This document shows positions 25,198-33,584 of a DNA stretch of 64,000 bases, piece after piece; position 1 is the stretch's first letter; each line of letters starts with the position of its first letter. The translations under genes and the position numbers were made by a program. Origin of the DNA: JAVMKJ01 sp031732855 (GTDB taxonomy: Bacteria > Pseudomonadota > Gammaproteobacteria > Competibacterales > Competibacteraceae); NCBI GenBank assembly GCA_031732855.1, contig JAVMKJ010000120.1, positions 26,305-90,304 on the forward strand. Reading direction: 5' to 3'. Under the pieces are notes generated by a model. The model ran no database searches. It was given only the letters and a program-made list of their open reading frames with translations, and was not told where the DNA came from.

Positions 25198-26001
25198 ATG
25201 AATCCCCCCTCAGATCGCCGGCCCTGCACCATCATCATCATCAGCCTCACCGACCCCGGCCGGGCGCTGGCGACACGACTTCTGGCGTTGATGCCGGACG
25301 CCGAGCATTTGCACCGGCCGCAACCGTTTCAGGACGTGGTTCGCGACTGCTTCCAGGCCGGCCACCGGCTGATTCTGCTCTGCGCGGTCGGCATCGCGGT
25401 GCGGACTCTGGGACCGATATTGCGCGACAAATACCAGGACCCGGCAGTACTGGTGTTGGACGAACACGGGCGGTTCGTCGTGCCGATTCTATCCGGCCAC
25501 GAAGGGGGCGCCAACGAATGGGCGCGGCACGTCGCCGAGTTTTTGGGCACGCAAGCCGTCATCACCGGCGCGCAACGCTATACCCAACCGTTGCTGGTGG
25601 CCGGCATCGGCTGCAATCGCGGCTGTCCGCTGGAGCCATTGCTGGCCCTGCTCGACCGGACCCTGACCCGTCACGGCCTGCAACGCAGCGATTTGCGCGG
25701 GCTGGCGAGCATCGAACTGAAACGGGACGAAGCAGGAATGCACGAGCTGGCGACGGAATTGGGTCTGCCGATCGCGTTCTATCCCGCGGCGGTACTGAAC
25801 GAATACAGCGACCGGCTCAGCCGGAAGTCAGAAATCGTGTTCCGGGAAACCGGCTGTTACGGCGTGGCGGAAGCAGCGGCGCTGGCGCACGCCGAACGGC
25901 TGGTCAGCCATGATTACCGGGCGGAATTGATCGTCCCCAAGCAGAAAAACGCCGACGCCACGCTGGCGGTGGCGCGGATTTACGGTAATCGGGACGTCTA
26001 A
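25198..26001 (+). CDS. cbiG: Cobalt-precorrin-5A hydrolase, short form
   Basis: The 267-residue protein has a CbiG N-terminal domain (IIISLTDPGRALATRLL, ILLCAVGIAVRTLGPILRDK, DPAVLVLDEHGRFVVPILSG and HEGGANEWA). A CobE/CbiG C-terminal domain begins at about residue 136 (LVAGIGCNRGCPLEPLLALL, ASIELKRDEAGM, CYGVAEAAAL). CbiG opens the delta-lactone of cobalt-precorrin-5A with release of acetaldehyde. Many CbiG proteins are around 340-360 residues with a central domain; here the two conserved domains are joined almost directly. It ends the cbiX block, and the downstream sequence is highly palindromic. Confidence 0.93.
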   Translation: MNPPSDRRPCTIIIISLTDPGRALATRLLALMPDAEHLHRPQPFQDVVRDCFQAGHRLILLCAVGIAVRTLGPILRDKYQDPAVLVLDEHGRFVVPILSGHEGGANEWARHVAEFLGTQAVITGAQRYTQPLLVAGIGCNRGCPLEPLLALLDRTLTRHGLQRSDLRGLASIELKRDEAGMHELATELGLPIAFYPAAVLNEYSDRLSRKSEIVFRETGCYGVAEAAALAHAERLVSHDYRAELIVPKQKNADATLAVARIYGNRDV

Positions 26002-26286
26002 GAGGCTGTCTAATACCAATTCCCGATAGGTTTTATACTTCCCATGTAGGGCGGGTTAGCGAAGCGTAACCCGCCGAAACCGCAATCAAATCGGCGGGTT
26101 ACGGGCTGGCGCCCTAACCCGCCCTACGATTCTGAACCATAAAATCCATTGATAAACGGTATAAAAACTAATTTGTTGATTGTGGGAGCGGCCTTGGCCG
26201 CGATATGAGGGTCAGCCATCGCGGCCAAGGCCGCTCCCACATATAAGTTATTGATTTAATAATATTCAGTTTTTAGACAGCTTCTA
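26002..26286. mobile_element. MITE-like element with nested inverted repeats
   Basis: The 285 bases between cbiG and the esterase gene are built of nested palindromes. The outer arms AGAGGCTGTCTAA (26001-26013) and TTAGACAGCTTCT (near 26273-26285) match as inverted repeats at 12 of 13 positions. Next inside are TAGGTTTTATAC and GTATAAAAACTA. In the centre are two large REP-like hairpins: TAGGGCGGGTTAGCGAAGCG with its partner ending in AACCCGCCCTA (about 26046-26128), and GTGGGAGCGGCCTTGGCCGC with GCGGCCAAGGCCGCTCCCAC (about 26181-26240). No open frame is present. It also ends transcripts from both sides by position. Confidence 0.7.
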
Positions 26287-27135
26287 AATCGCGGCGGCCT
26301 CCCAGCCCAGCAAAAACGCCAGGGGAATGTGAACCCGCCCCCGCCAGGCCCGCTCGGAATGCTCCGCCCCGTCGAACCTGCGGGTGAGCCAGTCGCGGCC
26401 GGCTTGATAACCTGCCCTTCTCACCCACTCATCCATCCGCTGCTGATACGGCTCGTAGGCCACGTCCAAGGTCTCGGTGCCAAAATCGAAATACAGCCGG
26501 TGTCGCCCCGCTTTGGGCAACATGGCGCCCAGAGAATCCACCAGCGCCTCTTCGCCGGCCGGCCAGTGCGTGGACAGACAACCGGCCCCGCCGAAGATGT
26601 CGGGATATTCGATCAGGGCATACAGCGAAACCAGCCCACCCATGCTGGACCCCATCACGAAGGTATGCGCCGCGTCCGGCAGGGTCGGATAGGTCGCGTC
26701 GATGCACGGCTTCAGTTCTTCAACGAGAAATTTCAGATACGGTTCCGACAGCGGTTCTCCTCCGGCCTGTTCGACGAACCGGGCCAGCATCCGCTGGCCC
26801 GGAAGCGCGGCCAGCGGTTTGTGAGGCATGTATTCCCGCCAGCGGAGCGGTCTGTTCCAGATCCCCACGACGATGGCGCCGGTCCCTCGACCATTCCGGA
26901 TCAGACGGGTCATGGCTTCGTCCATGCCCCAATCGACCCCGATGAAGGAAAGGGCGGGATCGAACAGGTTCTGCCCGTCGTGCATGTAGAGGACGGGGTA
27001 ACGCGTCGCGGGCGTCGTCGCGGCGGCGGGCGGACACCAGACGTCCACATGTCGGGGTGCGACGTGGAGGGATGGAAAATCGCCGTGCCGGGTCACGGCG
27101 CCGGTTCCATCCGAGAGTCGGACGGGGTCGAACAC
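26284..27135 (-). CDS. Alpha/beta hydrolase, putative esterase (Esterase D / Fes-like family)
   Basis: The protein is 283 residues from the GTG at 27135. It has the esterase (PF00756-type) features YPVLYMHDGQNLFDP, a serine nucleophile in VMGSSMGGLVSLYAL, and WPAGEEALVDSL with FDFGTETLD downstream. HSERAW near the C-terminus would supply the histidine. The family includes enterobactin esterases, S-formylglutathione hydrolases and carbohydrate esterases; the substrate cannot be told. There is no signal peptide with this start, although the open frame continues upstream into the neighbour. It starts 5 bases after the stop of the NmrA-like gene, so the two probably form an operon. Confidence 0.85.
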   Translation of the reverse strand: MFDPVRLSDGTGAVTRHGDFPSLHVAPRHVDVWCPPAAATTPATRYPVLYMHDGQNLFDPALSFIGVDWGMDEAMTRLIRNGRGTGAIVVGIWNRPLRWREYMPHKPLAALPGQRMLARFVEQAGGEPLSEPYLKFLVEELKPCIDATYPTLPDAAHTFVMGSSMGGLVSLYALIEYPDIFGGAGCLSTHWPAGEEALVDSLGAMLPKAGRHRLYFDFGTETLDVAYEPYQQRMDEWVRRAGYQAGRDWLTRRFDGAEHSERAWRGRVHIPLAFLLGWEAAAI

Positions 27136-27139
27136 GGGG

Positions 27140-28090
27140 CTACTCAATCGGAATGCGGTCCTTGTTCCGGGCAAGCCACCGATCGAAGGTTTGCAACGCG
27201 GGGTTGAGCGACCGGGCCACCGCCAGGTCGCGCGCCCCACAGAAATATTCCTCGAAGTCGCGCTTGAACTGGAACATGTTGCCGAGATCCTCCGCGCCGG
27301 GGAATCCGAAACCGCGATAGACTTCGGGCGAAACGGCGTTGTACCGCACGTCGCGACCCAGCGCCTTGCCCAGCGCGGCGGCCATTTGCCCCCCAGTCAG
27401 ATGCTCGCCGGCAATACCGACGGTCTTGCCGATGAACTCGGAGCCTTTCTTGAAAATACCGTATGCGCACCCACCGATGTCTTCGGAGGCGATTCCGGGC
27501 AGTTTCTTGTCGCCCATCGGCAAAGTGATGGCCAACGCGCCATCCGGGCCTTGCTTCGGACCCATGCCGAAGTAGATGAAGTTATCCCAGTAGAACGAGG
27601 TCAGCAGGAAGGTGACCGGCAGGCCGAGGTCGGTGAAAAACTGGTTCGCTTCTCCCTTGGCGTCGAAATGCGGCACCTTGTACTGACCCATCAGGGTCGG
27701 CATGCGGTCATCGCTCAGCGGCACCCAGTGGCGGGTATCTTCCAGAGTGGACCAGACGACGTGCTGGAGCCCGGCGTGCTTCGCCGCCTGAGCCATCGCC
27801 CTGGCTTCGGCCCGTTCCTTTTCGGGCGAGAAATGCGCCCAGAAAAACGTCACGCAGTATGCTCCGTAAGCGCCTTCAAACGCCCGTTTCAGACTCTCCG
27901 GGTCGTCGACGTCGGCCGCGACGACTTCGGCGCCCAGCCCGGCCAGTTCCTTCGCCCTGCCGGAGTTGACGTCCCGCGTCAGCGCGCGAGCCGTGAAACC
28001 ACCGCTCGGGTCGCCCAGAATGGCGCGGACCAGGCCGTTGCCCTGCGCTCCGGTCGCGCCCACCACCACAATGATTTTCTTCTCGGCCAT
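27140..28090 (-). CDS. NmrA-like / HSCARG family NAD(P)-binding protein
   Basis: The 316-residue protein has the Rossmann motif VVVGATGAQGNGLVRAIL, then ARALTRDVNSGRAKEL, VAADVDDPESL and VWSTLEDTRHW. In the second half come SFYWDNFIYFGMGP and GKTVGIAGEHLTGGQMA. This matches the NmrA/HSCARG group of atypical short-chain dehydrogenases, which sense NADPH and often lack catalytic activity. It begins a two-gene unit with the esterase. The 208-base space to cbiH holds divergent promoters. Confidence 0.92.
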   Translation of the reverse strand: MAEKKIIVVVGATGAQGNGLVRAILGDPSGGFTARALTRDVNSGRAKELAGLGAEVVAADVDDPESLKRAFEGAYGAYCVTFFWAHFSPEKERAEARAMAQAAKHAGLQHVVWSTLEDTRHWVPLSDDRMPTLMGQYKVPHFDAKGEANQFFTDLGLPVTFLLTSFYWDNFIYFGMGPKQGPDGALAITLPMGDKKLPGIASEDIGGCAYGIFKKGSEFIGKTVGIAGEHLTGGQMAAALGKALGRDVRYNAVSPEVYRGFGFPGAEDLGNMFQFKRDFEEYFCGARDLAVARSLNPALQTFDRWLARNKDRIPIE

Positions 28091-28298
28091 GGCGATCCTC
28101 CGTCGTTAAGTTGAAAACCTGGATGACACCCCTAGAGACATCGAGATGACATTCGAGTTTTGGCGCGGGGAAATTCGAGTATCAGATTCGACGGCCCGGG
28201 TATCGAATGCCGTTTTTTCCAGTTTCAAGCGCGATTCGGCTAACCTTCATCCAGTCCCCTCCCCATCGAGGGCAACCTAACGCCACATCAGAGACCCC

Positions 28299-29060
28299 AT
28301 GAACCGCCTCTACATCATCGGCACTGGCCCGGGCGGGCTGGAGCATCTCAGTCCCGCCGCCCGCGCGGCGCTGGACTCCTGCACCGACCTGGCCGGACAC
28401 GGCCTGTACCTGAACCTGCTCGGCGAACTGACCGAGGGCAAGACCCGCCATAAAACGCCGATGGGCGAGGAACTGGCTCGCGGGGCGCTGGCCCTCGATC
28501 TCGCCGCCAGCGGCCGGACCACCGCGCTGATCTCCAGCGGCGACGCCGGCATCTACGGCATGGCGACGGTGGTGTTCGAACTGCTGGCACGCAAACCGAA
28601 GCCGGAATGGGCGACGGTCGACATCGAGGTGATTCCCGGCATCTCGGCCATGCAGGCGGCGGCGGCGCGGGTCGGGGCGCCGCTGGCGCACGATTTTTGC
28701 GTGATTTCCCTCTCCGACCTGCTGACCCCGTGGGACCTGATCGCCAAGCGCATCGACCTGGCCGGTCAGGGCGATTTCGCCATCGCCTTCTATAACGCGG
28801 TATCCAACAAACGGTCCTGGCAACTGCTGGAAGCCCGGCAAATCCTGCTGCGCCACCGCCAGCCGGAAACCCCGGTCGTCGTCGCCTTCAACGTCACCCG
28901 CAAGGGCGAGCAGATCACCGTCACCACCCTGGGCGAACTGGACCCGGAACCGCTGAACATGCTGTCGCTGGTCATGGTCGGCAACAGCGAAACCCGACGG
29001 GCGGGCAAGTGGGTCTACACCCCACGCGGCTATCACACCAAACCCGAACTGGCGGATTAA
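28299..29060 (+). CDS. cbiH: Precorrin-3B / cobalt-factor III C17-methyltransferase
   Basis: This 253-residue tetrapyrrole methylase starts LYIIGTGPGGLEHLSPAARAAL. It has ALISSGDAGIYGMATVVFEL, VIPGISAMQAAAARVGAPL and FCVISLSDLLTPW, and ends in MLSLVMVGNSETRRAGKW with VYTPRGY. These are CobJ/CbiH signatures: methylation at C17 with ring contraction. It stands alone on the plus strand, separated from the cbiX block by the MITE-like element and the esterase/NmrA pair. A long repeat copy follows 9 bases after its stop. Confidence 0.96.
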   Translation: MNRLYIIGTGPGGLEHLSPAARAALDSCTDLAGHGLYLNLLGELTEGKTRHKTPMGEELARGALALDLAASGRTTALISSGDAGIYGMATVVFELLARKPKPEWATVDIEVIPGISAMQAAAARVGAPLAHDFCVISLSDLLTPWDLIAKRIDLAGQGDFAIAFYNAVSNKRSWQLLEARQILLRHRQPETPVVVAFNVTRKGEQITVTTLGELDPEPLNMLSLVMVGNSETRRAGKWVYTPRGYHTKPELAD

Positions 29061-29068
29061 ACGGCTAT

Positions 29069-29179
29069 TCTTAGAGGTGTTTTTGTACAGCCTCTGGTGA
29101 GCTAAGTCGTTGAAAAAACGCCCTCACCCCCAACCCCTCTCCCGGAGGGAGAGGGGAGTTTTTGTACGGGTTCTTATTC
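29069..29179. repeat. 111-bp repeat, copy A
   Basis: It runs from TCTTAGAGGTGTTTTTGTAC to GGGTTCTTATTC and is 107/111 identical by eye to 37551-37661. It contains the CCTCTCCC/GGGAGAGG hairpin and the short direct repeat TTTTTGTAC on both sides. Confidence 0.9.
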
Positions 29180-29305
29180 CTGCCGCCGCCCGACGCGGAT
29201 TTTTCCAGCCGTCTCCCCTCGTGTTGGTCGCGGAACGCGCGGCGCGGCTGGCCGAACAGTTGCGGCGGCTGGGCGTGGATCCCGACACGCCATGCAACCG
29301 GTTTC
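29178..29305 (+). pseudogene. Uma2-family gene remnant with internal deletion
   Basis: The first 30 bases encode LPPPDADFS, as in the N-terminus of the intact Uma2 protein at 32781. About 10 bases later the reading continues in another frame with VAERAARLAEQLRRLGVDPD, nearly identical to its C-terminus. About 650 bases of the middle, with the whole nuclease domain, are missing, so the copy cannot function. It directly abuts repeat copy A. Confidence 0.8.
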
Positions 29306-29501
29306 CGCGGCGGCGAATCAATAGACTTGTTCCCAAATAAGCATCATAACCTATTAAACATAATAGCAAATTATGAGTTTGAGCAGGCCAGCTACCATTA
29401 AAATAATCTGGTCAGCCATATTTTCTTGAAGTGGTTCCGGAACTTAATAGCAATACTTGAAAGCGTGGCTGATTGAAAAATAAAATCTAAGTTATTGATA
29501 A
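29306..29501. other. AT-rich gene-free stretch left of the insertion sequence
   Basis: There is no supported gene. The base composition drops sharply from the surrounding high GC (for example AAGCATCATAACCTATTAAA), as does the matching stretch right of the insertion sequence (31448-31517). The insertion sequence therefore landed in an AT-rich island of about 270 bases. GATA at 29498-29501 is the left target duplicate. Confidence 0.6.
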
Positions 29502-31443
29502 CTCACGGTTCGCTTAAACGAAGATCGACTTTTGAGAATTGAAGGTGTCAGGTAATCTGACATCCGGTAAACGTTCCGCGGCCTCTCCCCGATGACGAGG
29601 AGAGCGGAGCAAGCTGGAAGTAACCCATTGAATCGTTTGGACTCCTCACCTAACCCGCCGCCAGCGGGCCACACTGATCACCGGTACCCCCGATGCTGGA
29701 CGAGATGATCCGCCTGCTTAACGTCGAACGCGTCGACGACCTCCCTGTGGTGTTGGCCCAAGTCTACCAAATGCAGCTTCCAGCCCTGCTGGATCAATTC
29801 TATCCGACCCATGGTCACTGGAAAGGCGACTTGAGTTTGGGCGATGTGGTGGCGGTGTGGCTGACGTTTATCGTTTCGGAGGGCGATCACTGCCTGTCTC
29901 ATGTCCAGCCTTGGGTGGAGGCGCACCGCGACACGTTGACCGCCTGTTTGGGCAAGCCGGTGCGCCCGCTGGACCTGAGTGATGATCGGTTGGCCGATAT
30001 CTTGGATCGGCTGGCTGACGCCGCAACCTGGGCCGAGCTGGAAACCGCGCTGAACGGGACGGTACTGCGGGTTTATGAGGTGGACGGCGACCGGGTGCGC
30101 CTCGACAGCACTTCGGCCAAGACGTACGCCGGGGTCAGTGAGGGGGGGCTGTTTCAGTTCGGGCATAGTAAAGATCATCGGCCGGACTTGCCCCAAGTCA
30201 AGATCGGCCTGTCGGCGCTCGACACCCTGGGCTTGCCCTTGACCACGACGGTCGTCCGTGGGAACGGCGCCGATGACCCACTGTACGTGCCGGAGATTCA
30301 GCGGGTCCAGGCCACCTTGGGGGCTGGCGGCAAGACCTACATCGGCGACTGCAAAATGGGGGCCTTGGCGACTCGCGCCTGGATCGCCCGGAGCGGCGAC
30401 TATTATTTGTGCCCCCTGGGGGGCAAACAGATGCCGGAGGACACCCTGGACGCCCTGCTGGCGCCGGTGTTCAGCGGCGCCCAGCCCCTGGAGCCGGTCT
30501 ATGATCCGGCCCCGGCGGACCCGACCGTCCCCCCGGCCCTGATCGCGGAGGGATATGTGCGGACCGTCGACCTGGCGGCCACGGTCGACGGTCAGTCGGT
30601 GCCGTGGCGGGAACGGCAACTGGTGGTGCGGTCGGTGGCCCAGGCGGCGCGGCAAACCCAGGCGCTCGACGCCCGCCTGCAGCAGGCGGTGGCGGACATT
30701 GACCGCCTCAACGAGCGCAAGCAAGGCAAGAAAATTCTGGAGGCCCCCGCGCTGACCGCCGCCGCCGAACAGATTCTGGCCCAGCAGCGCGTGGTGGGTT
30801 TGGTCCAACTGGACCTGGAAACCACCGCCCAGGTGATTCCCCAGCGCCGCTATGGCGCGCGCCCGGCCACCTGCCGGGTGCGGCACCAAAGCACGATTCG
30901 GGCACGGATCGACCCGCTGGCCGTCGTGGCCGCCCGGCAACGGCTGGGCTGGCGAGTCTACGCCACCAACCACGCGACCCTGACGGTGGCGACCGCCGTC
31001 CAGGCCTATCGGGGGCAGTATCTGATCGAGCGGAGTTTTGGCCGCCTCAAGGGCCGGGCGCTGGCGATCACGCCCTTGTTCCTGCAAACCGACGCGCGGG
31101 TGGAGGGCTTGATCCGGCTGTTGAGCCTGGCCTTGCGGGTGTTGGTCCTGGTGGAATTCATGGCGCGCCGGTGCCTCGCCACCACCCAGGAGCCGATCGC
31201 CGGCCTCTATCCGGGGCAGGCCACGCGGGCCACGGCGTCGCCCACCGCCGAATGGCTGTTGCGCGCCTTTCGGGGCATCAGCTTGAGCGTCGTCGAAATC
31301 GCCGGCCAGGTGCGGGGGCTGCTGTCGCCGCTGAGCGCACTGCATCACCGCGTCCTGGCACTGCTCGGCTGGTCGGCAGGAATCTACGAGCGACTGATGA
31401 CGCATTTTCTAAAACCAGCCCTCATTTTGAGCGAACCGTGAGT
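29502..31443 (+). mobile_element. Complete IS element, IS1634-like (IS4 superfamily)
   Basis: The 1942-bp element begins ACTCACGGTTCGCTTAAAC and ends with the inverse of ACTCACGGTTCGCTCAAAA, so the terminal inverted repeats match at 17 of 18 positions. GATA directly flanks both ends (29498-29501 and 31444-31447), a target duplication of 4 bases, or 5 if one ambiguous A is counted. The single transposase gene runs into the right end, with its stop inside the inverted repeat. All parts look intact, so it may be active. Confidence 0.92.
29693..31441 (+). CDS. IS1634-family transposase
   Basis: The 582-residue DDE transposase has VRLDSTSAKTYAG (first Asp), KTYIGDCKMGALAT (second Asp) and YRGQYLIERSFGRLKGRAL (the YREK-type motif with the Glu). 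A long helical insertion with coiled coil lies between the last two (about residues 290-350), as in IS1634 members. The ATG at 29693 is the first in frame within the element. The last codons and the stop lie in the right terminal inverted repeat. Confidence 0.93.
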   Translation: MLDEMIRLLNVERVDDLPVVLAQVYQMQLPALLDQFYPTHGHWKGDLSLGDVVAVWLTFIVSEGDHCLSHVQPWVEAHRDTLTACLGKPVRPLDLSDDRLADILDRLADAATWAELETALNGTVLRVYEVDGDRVRLDSTSAKTYAGVSEGGLFQFGHSKDHRPDLPQVKIGLSALDTLGLPLTTTVVRGNGADDPLYVPEIQRVQATLGAGGKTYIGDCKMGALATRAWIARSGDYYLCPLGGKQMPEDTLDALLAPVFSGAQPLEPVYDPAPADPTVPPALIAEGYVRTVDLAATVDGQSVPWRERQLVVRSVAQAARQTQALDARLQQAVADIDRLNERKQGKKILEAPALTAAAEQILAQQRVVGLVQLDLETTAQVIPQRRYGARPATCRVRHQSTIRARIDPLAVVAARQRLGWRVYATNHATLTVATAVQAYRGQYLIERSFGRLKGRALAITPLFLQTDARVEGLIRLLSLALRVLVLVEFMARRCLATTQEPIAGLYPGQATRATASPTAEWLLRAFRGISLSVVEIAGQVRGLLSPLSALHHRVLALLGWSAGIYERLMTHFLKPALILSEP

Positions 31444-31517
31444 GATAAAATAATTATTTTATTATAGCCACTTCATAATATATTGAAAATAATAAATAAA
31501 ATTATTTTGGAACATCT

Positions 31518-32696
31518 CTAATAAAGAAACGCCTCCCGGCGTATTTCCTCGAACGCCGCCCGTTCTTGCGCCCACTGGCCGGCAAGCTCGGCCAGATCGA
31601 CGTCCGCCTCCAGCGCCAGGCGCAGCTTGTCATCCCCCGCCAACAAATCGATGGCGGGAATGTCGGCCACGAACTCGTAGGGCTTCGCCCGCCAAGCAAA
31701 AGCCTCCGGGGCAACGCGCTTGACGCTTTGCAGGAAAGCGACTCCGGTGGCGCAGGAATCGAAACGCCGACGGTCGGTAATGTGGATTTGCACGCCTCCG
31801 CAGGTACTCCCGGCATGCTTCTGAAACTTGGGCCGGAAATAGAGCGGGCGAAACCGGCAGCCGGCCAGATTCCGCCCGGACAACTCGACGGCGAGGTCTT
31901 CGGGATCGACACCCGGCGCGCCGGCCACCTCAAATGGCCGACAGGTACCGCGCCCTTCCGACAGTTCGGTCGCTTCCACCAGGCACATGCCGGGATAGAC
32001 CCGCGCGGTGTCGACCGTAGGCATGTTGGGCGAAGGATAGACCCACGGCAAGCCGGTCTCCTCGAAAACCATGTCCCGCCGCCAACCGCGCATGGGCAAC
32101 ACGTCGAGATCGCACTGAACACCCCGCCACAGTTGGACGTAGCGAGCGATCTCGCCCGAGGTCAGACCATGCCGGTTCGGCAACGGATGGAGACCGACGA
32201 AGGATTCAAAGCCCGGTTTGATCAGATTGCCTTCGGTCGTCACTCCGTCGATTGGATTGGGACGGTCGCAGACCAGTACCCGTACCCCGGCCCTGCCGGC
32301 CGCCTCCATGCACAACGCCATCGTCCAGACGAAAGTGTAATAGCGCGCGCCCACGTCCTGAAGATCGATCACCAGGGCATCGAGACCCTCAAGCTGTTCC
32401 CGGCGGGGTGTCAGGCTGTCGAAAGTAGCGCCATAAAGGCTATGGACCGGCACTCCAAGCCGGGGATCGAGCGGCAGATCCCCGACGTCCTCCATGTCCT
32501 GCGCCTCGCCCCGGGCGCCGTGTTCCGGGCCGAAAATGGCGACGATCCGGGCACCGGCCGCCTGCAGCAAATCGAGGGCGTGGCGCAGTTCGGCGTCCAC
32601 GCTGGCGGGATGGCAAACCATCCCGATCCGGGCACCACGAATTTTATTGGGGAAGTCGCTGATAAGAACTTCCAGACCAGTACGAACACGGGACAT
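31518..32696 (-). CDS. namZ: Exo-beta-N-acetylmuramidase NamZ family protein (DUF1343)
   Basis: The 392-residue protein has the DUF1343 signatures: VCHPASVDAELRHALD, IFGPEHGARGEAQDMEDV, PVHSLYGATFDSLTP, LVIDLQDVGARYYTFVWTM, LVCDRPNPIDG and PNRHGLTSGEIARY. The founder NamZ (YzbB) of Bacillus removes terminal MurNAc from peptidoglycan fragments and serves recycling. No signal peptide is visible with the start at 32696, so a cytoplasmic location would be expected unless an upstream start exists. It is alone, with the insertion sequence 74 bases after its end. Confidence 0.92.
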   Translation of the reverse strand: MSRVRTGLEVLISDFPNKIRGARIGMVCHPASVDAELRHALDLLQAAGARIVAIFGPEHGARGEAQDMEDVGDLPLDPRLGVPVHSLYGATFDSLTPRREQLEGLDALVIDLQDVGARYYTFVWTMALCMEAAGRAGVRVLVCDRPNPIDGVTTEGNLIKPGFESFVGLHPLPNRHGLTSGEIARYVQLWRGVQCDLDVLPMRGWRRDMVFEETGLPWVYPSPNMPTVDTARVYPGMCLVEATELSEGRGTCRPFEVAGAPGVDPEDLAVELSGRNLAGCRFRPLYFRPKFQKHAGSTCGGVQIHITDRRRFDSCATGVAFLQSVKRVAPEAFAWRAKPYEFVADIPAIDLLAGDDKLRLALEADVDLAELAGQWAQERAAFEEIRREAFLY

Positions 32697-32780
32697 AGAG
32701 TTTCCTGAAAAATGATCGAAAAGAGAATTTTAACCACCGAATCGCTATCATGACGCTCAGGCCCAACTGGAGGAAGCGAT

Positions 32781-33584
32781 ATGACCCCACTGCTCACTCC
32801 CCTGCCCCTGCGTCCCCTGCCCCCGCCGGACGCGGATTTTTCCGATCACCTCCCCACTCAGGACGAACTGCCCTGCGACGACGGCATCCCCATGGAAACC
32901 CCACGTCACGGCTTTCAGATGGGCCTTCTGATCGACGCCCTGCAAGGCTGGCTTACGGCACGCGGCAAGGGCTATGCCGGCGGCAACATGTTTCTCTACT
33001 ACAGCCTGGAGCAGATCCGCCATCGCGACTTCATGGGCCCGGATTTCTTCGTGGTGCTGGATGCGCCGCTCGGCGAGCGAAAAAGCTGGGTGGTCTGGGT
33101 GGAACAGGGCCGGATTCCGGATCTGGTGGTGGAATTGCTCTCGGACAGCACCGCCAAATACGACAAGGCCGGCAAGATGGCGCTCTACGCCCGGAAAGTA
33201 CGGGTGCCGGAATATTACTGGTACGACCCGTTCGAAGCGAACGACTTTGCCGGTTTCATCCTCGAGGGCGACCAGTACCGACCGTTGACGCCGGATATCC
33301 ACGGGCGGATTCTCAGTCCGGCCCTGCGCCTCTGCCTGGGACGCTGGGAAGGAACCTACATGGGCGTCGAGGCGATCTGGCTACGCTGGTTCACGCCGGA
33401 AGGTGAAATCCTGCCGACCGCGAGCGAAACCGCCCAGCGGGAAACGGAAAGGGTCAAACAGGAGGCCACCGCCGCCAAACAGGAGGCCACCGCCGCCAAA
33501 CAGGAGGCCGCGCTGGCCACGGAACGAGCGGCGCGCCTGGCCGAGCAACTCCGGCGGCTGGGCCTGGACCCCGATTCGTCATGA
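32781..33584 (+). CDS. Uma2 family endonuclease-like protein with coiled-coil tail
   Basis: The 267-residue protein has a Uma2 (DUF820) PD-(D/E)XK domain. GPDFFVVLDAP supplies the Asp, IPDLVVELLSDSTAKYDKAGK gives D-x-V-x-E-L plus Lys, and YARKVRVPEYYWYDP follows. Residues about 212-262 form a coiled coil including three tandem copies of the heptad KQEATAA and ending ARLAEQLRRLGLDPD. Uma2 proteins are numerous in some bacteria and of unknown role, possibly nucleases of mobile elements. A broken copy is at 29178. The ATGA overlap couples it to the small membrane protein gene that follows. Confidence 0.92.
   Translation: MTPLLTPLPLRPLPPPDADFSDHLPTQDELPCDDGIPMETPRHGFQMGLLIDALQGWLTARGKGYAGGNMFLYYSLEQIRHRDFMGPDFFVVLDAPLGERKSWVVWVEQGRIPDLVVELLSDSTAKYDKAGKMALYARKVRVPEYYWYDPFEANDFAGFILEGDQYRPLTPDIHGRILSPALRLCLGRWEGTYMGVEAIWLRWFTPEGEILPTASETAQRETERVKQEATAAKQEATAAKQEAALATERAARLAEQLRRLGLDPDSS
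33456..33518. repeat. Three 21-bp tandem repeats in the Uma2 gene
   Basis: AAACAGGAGGCCACCGCCGCC occurs at 33456 and 33477, with a diverged third unit at 33498. Each unit encodes one heptad (KQEATAA). Because 21 is a multiple of 3, copy number changes would lengthen or shorten the coiled coil without breaking the frame. Confidence 0.85.

Noticed and set aside
29110..29340. A 76-codon frame after cbiH as a small gene
   Set aside because: Its first part is translation of the 111-bp repeat and its second part is the tail of an Uma2 remnant.
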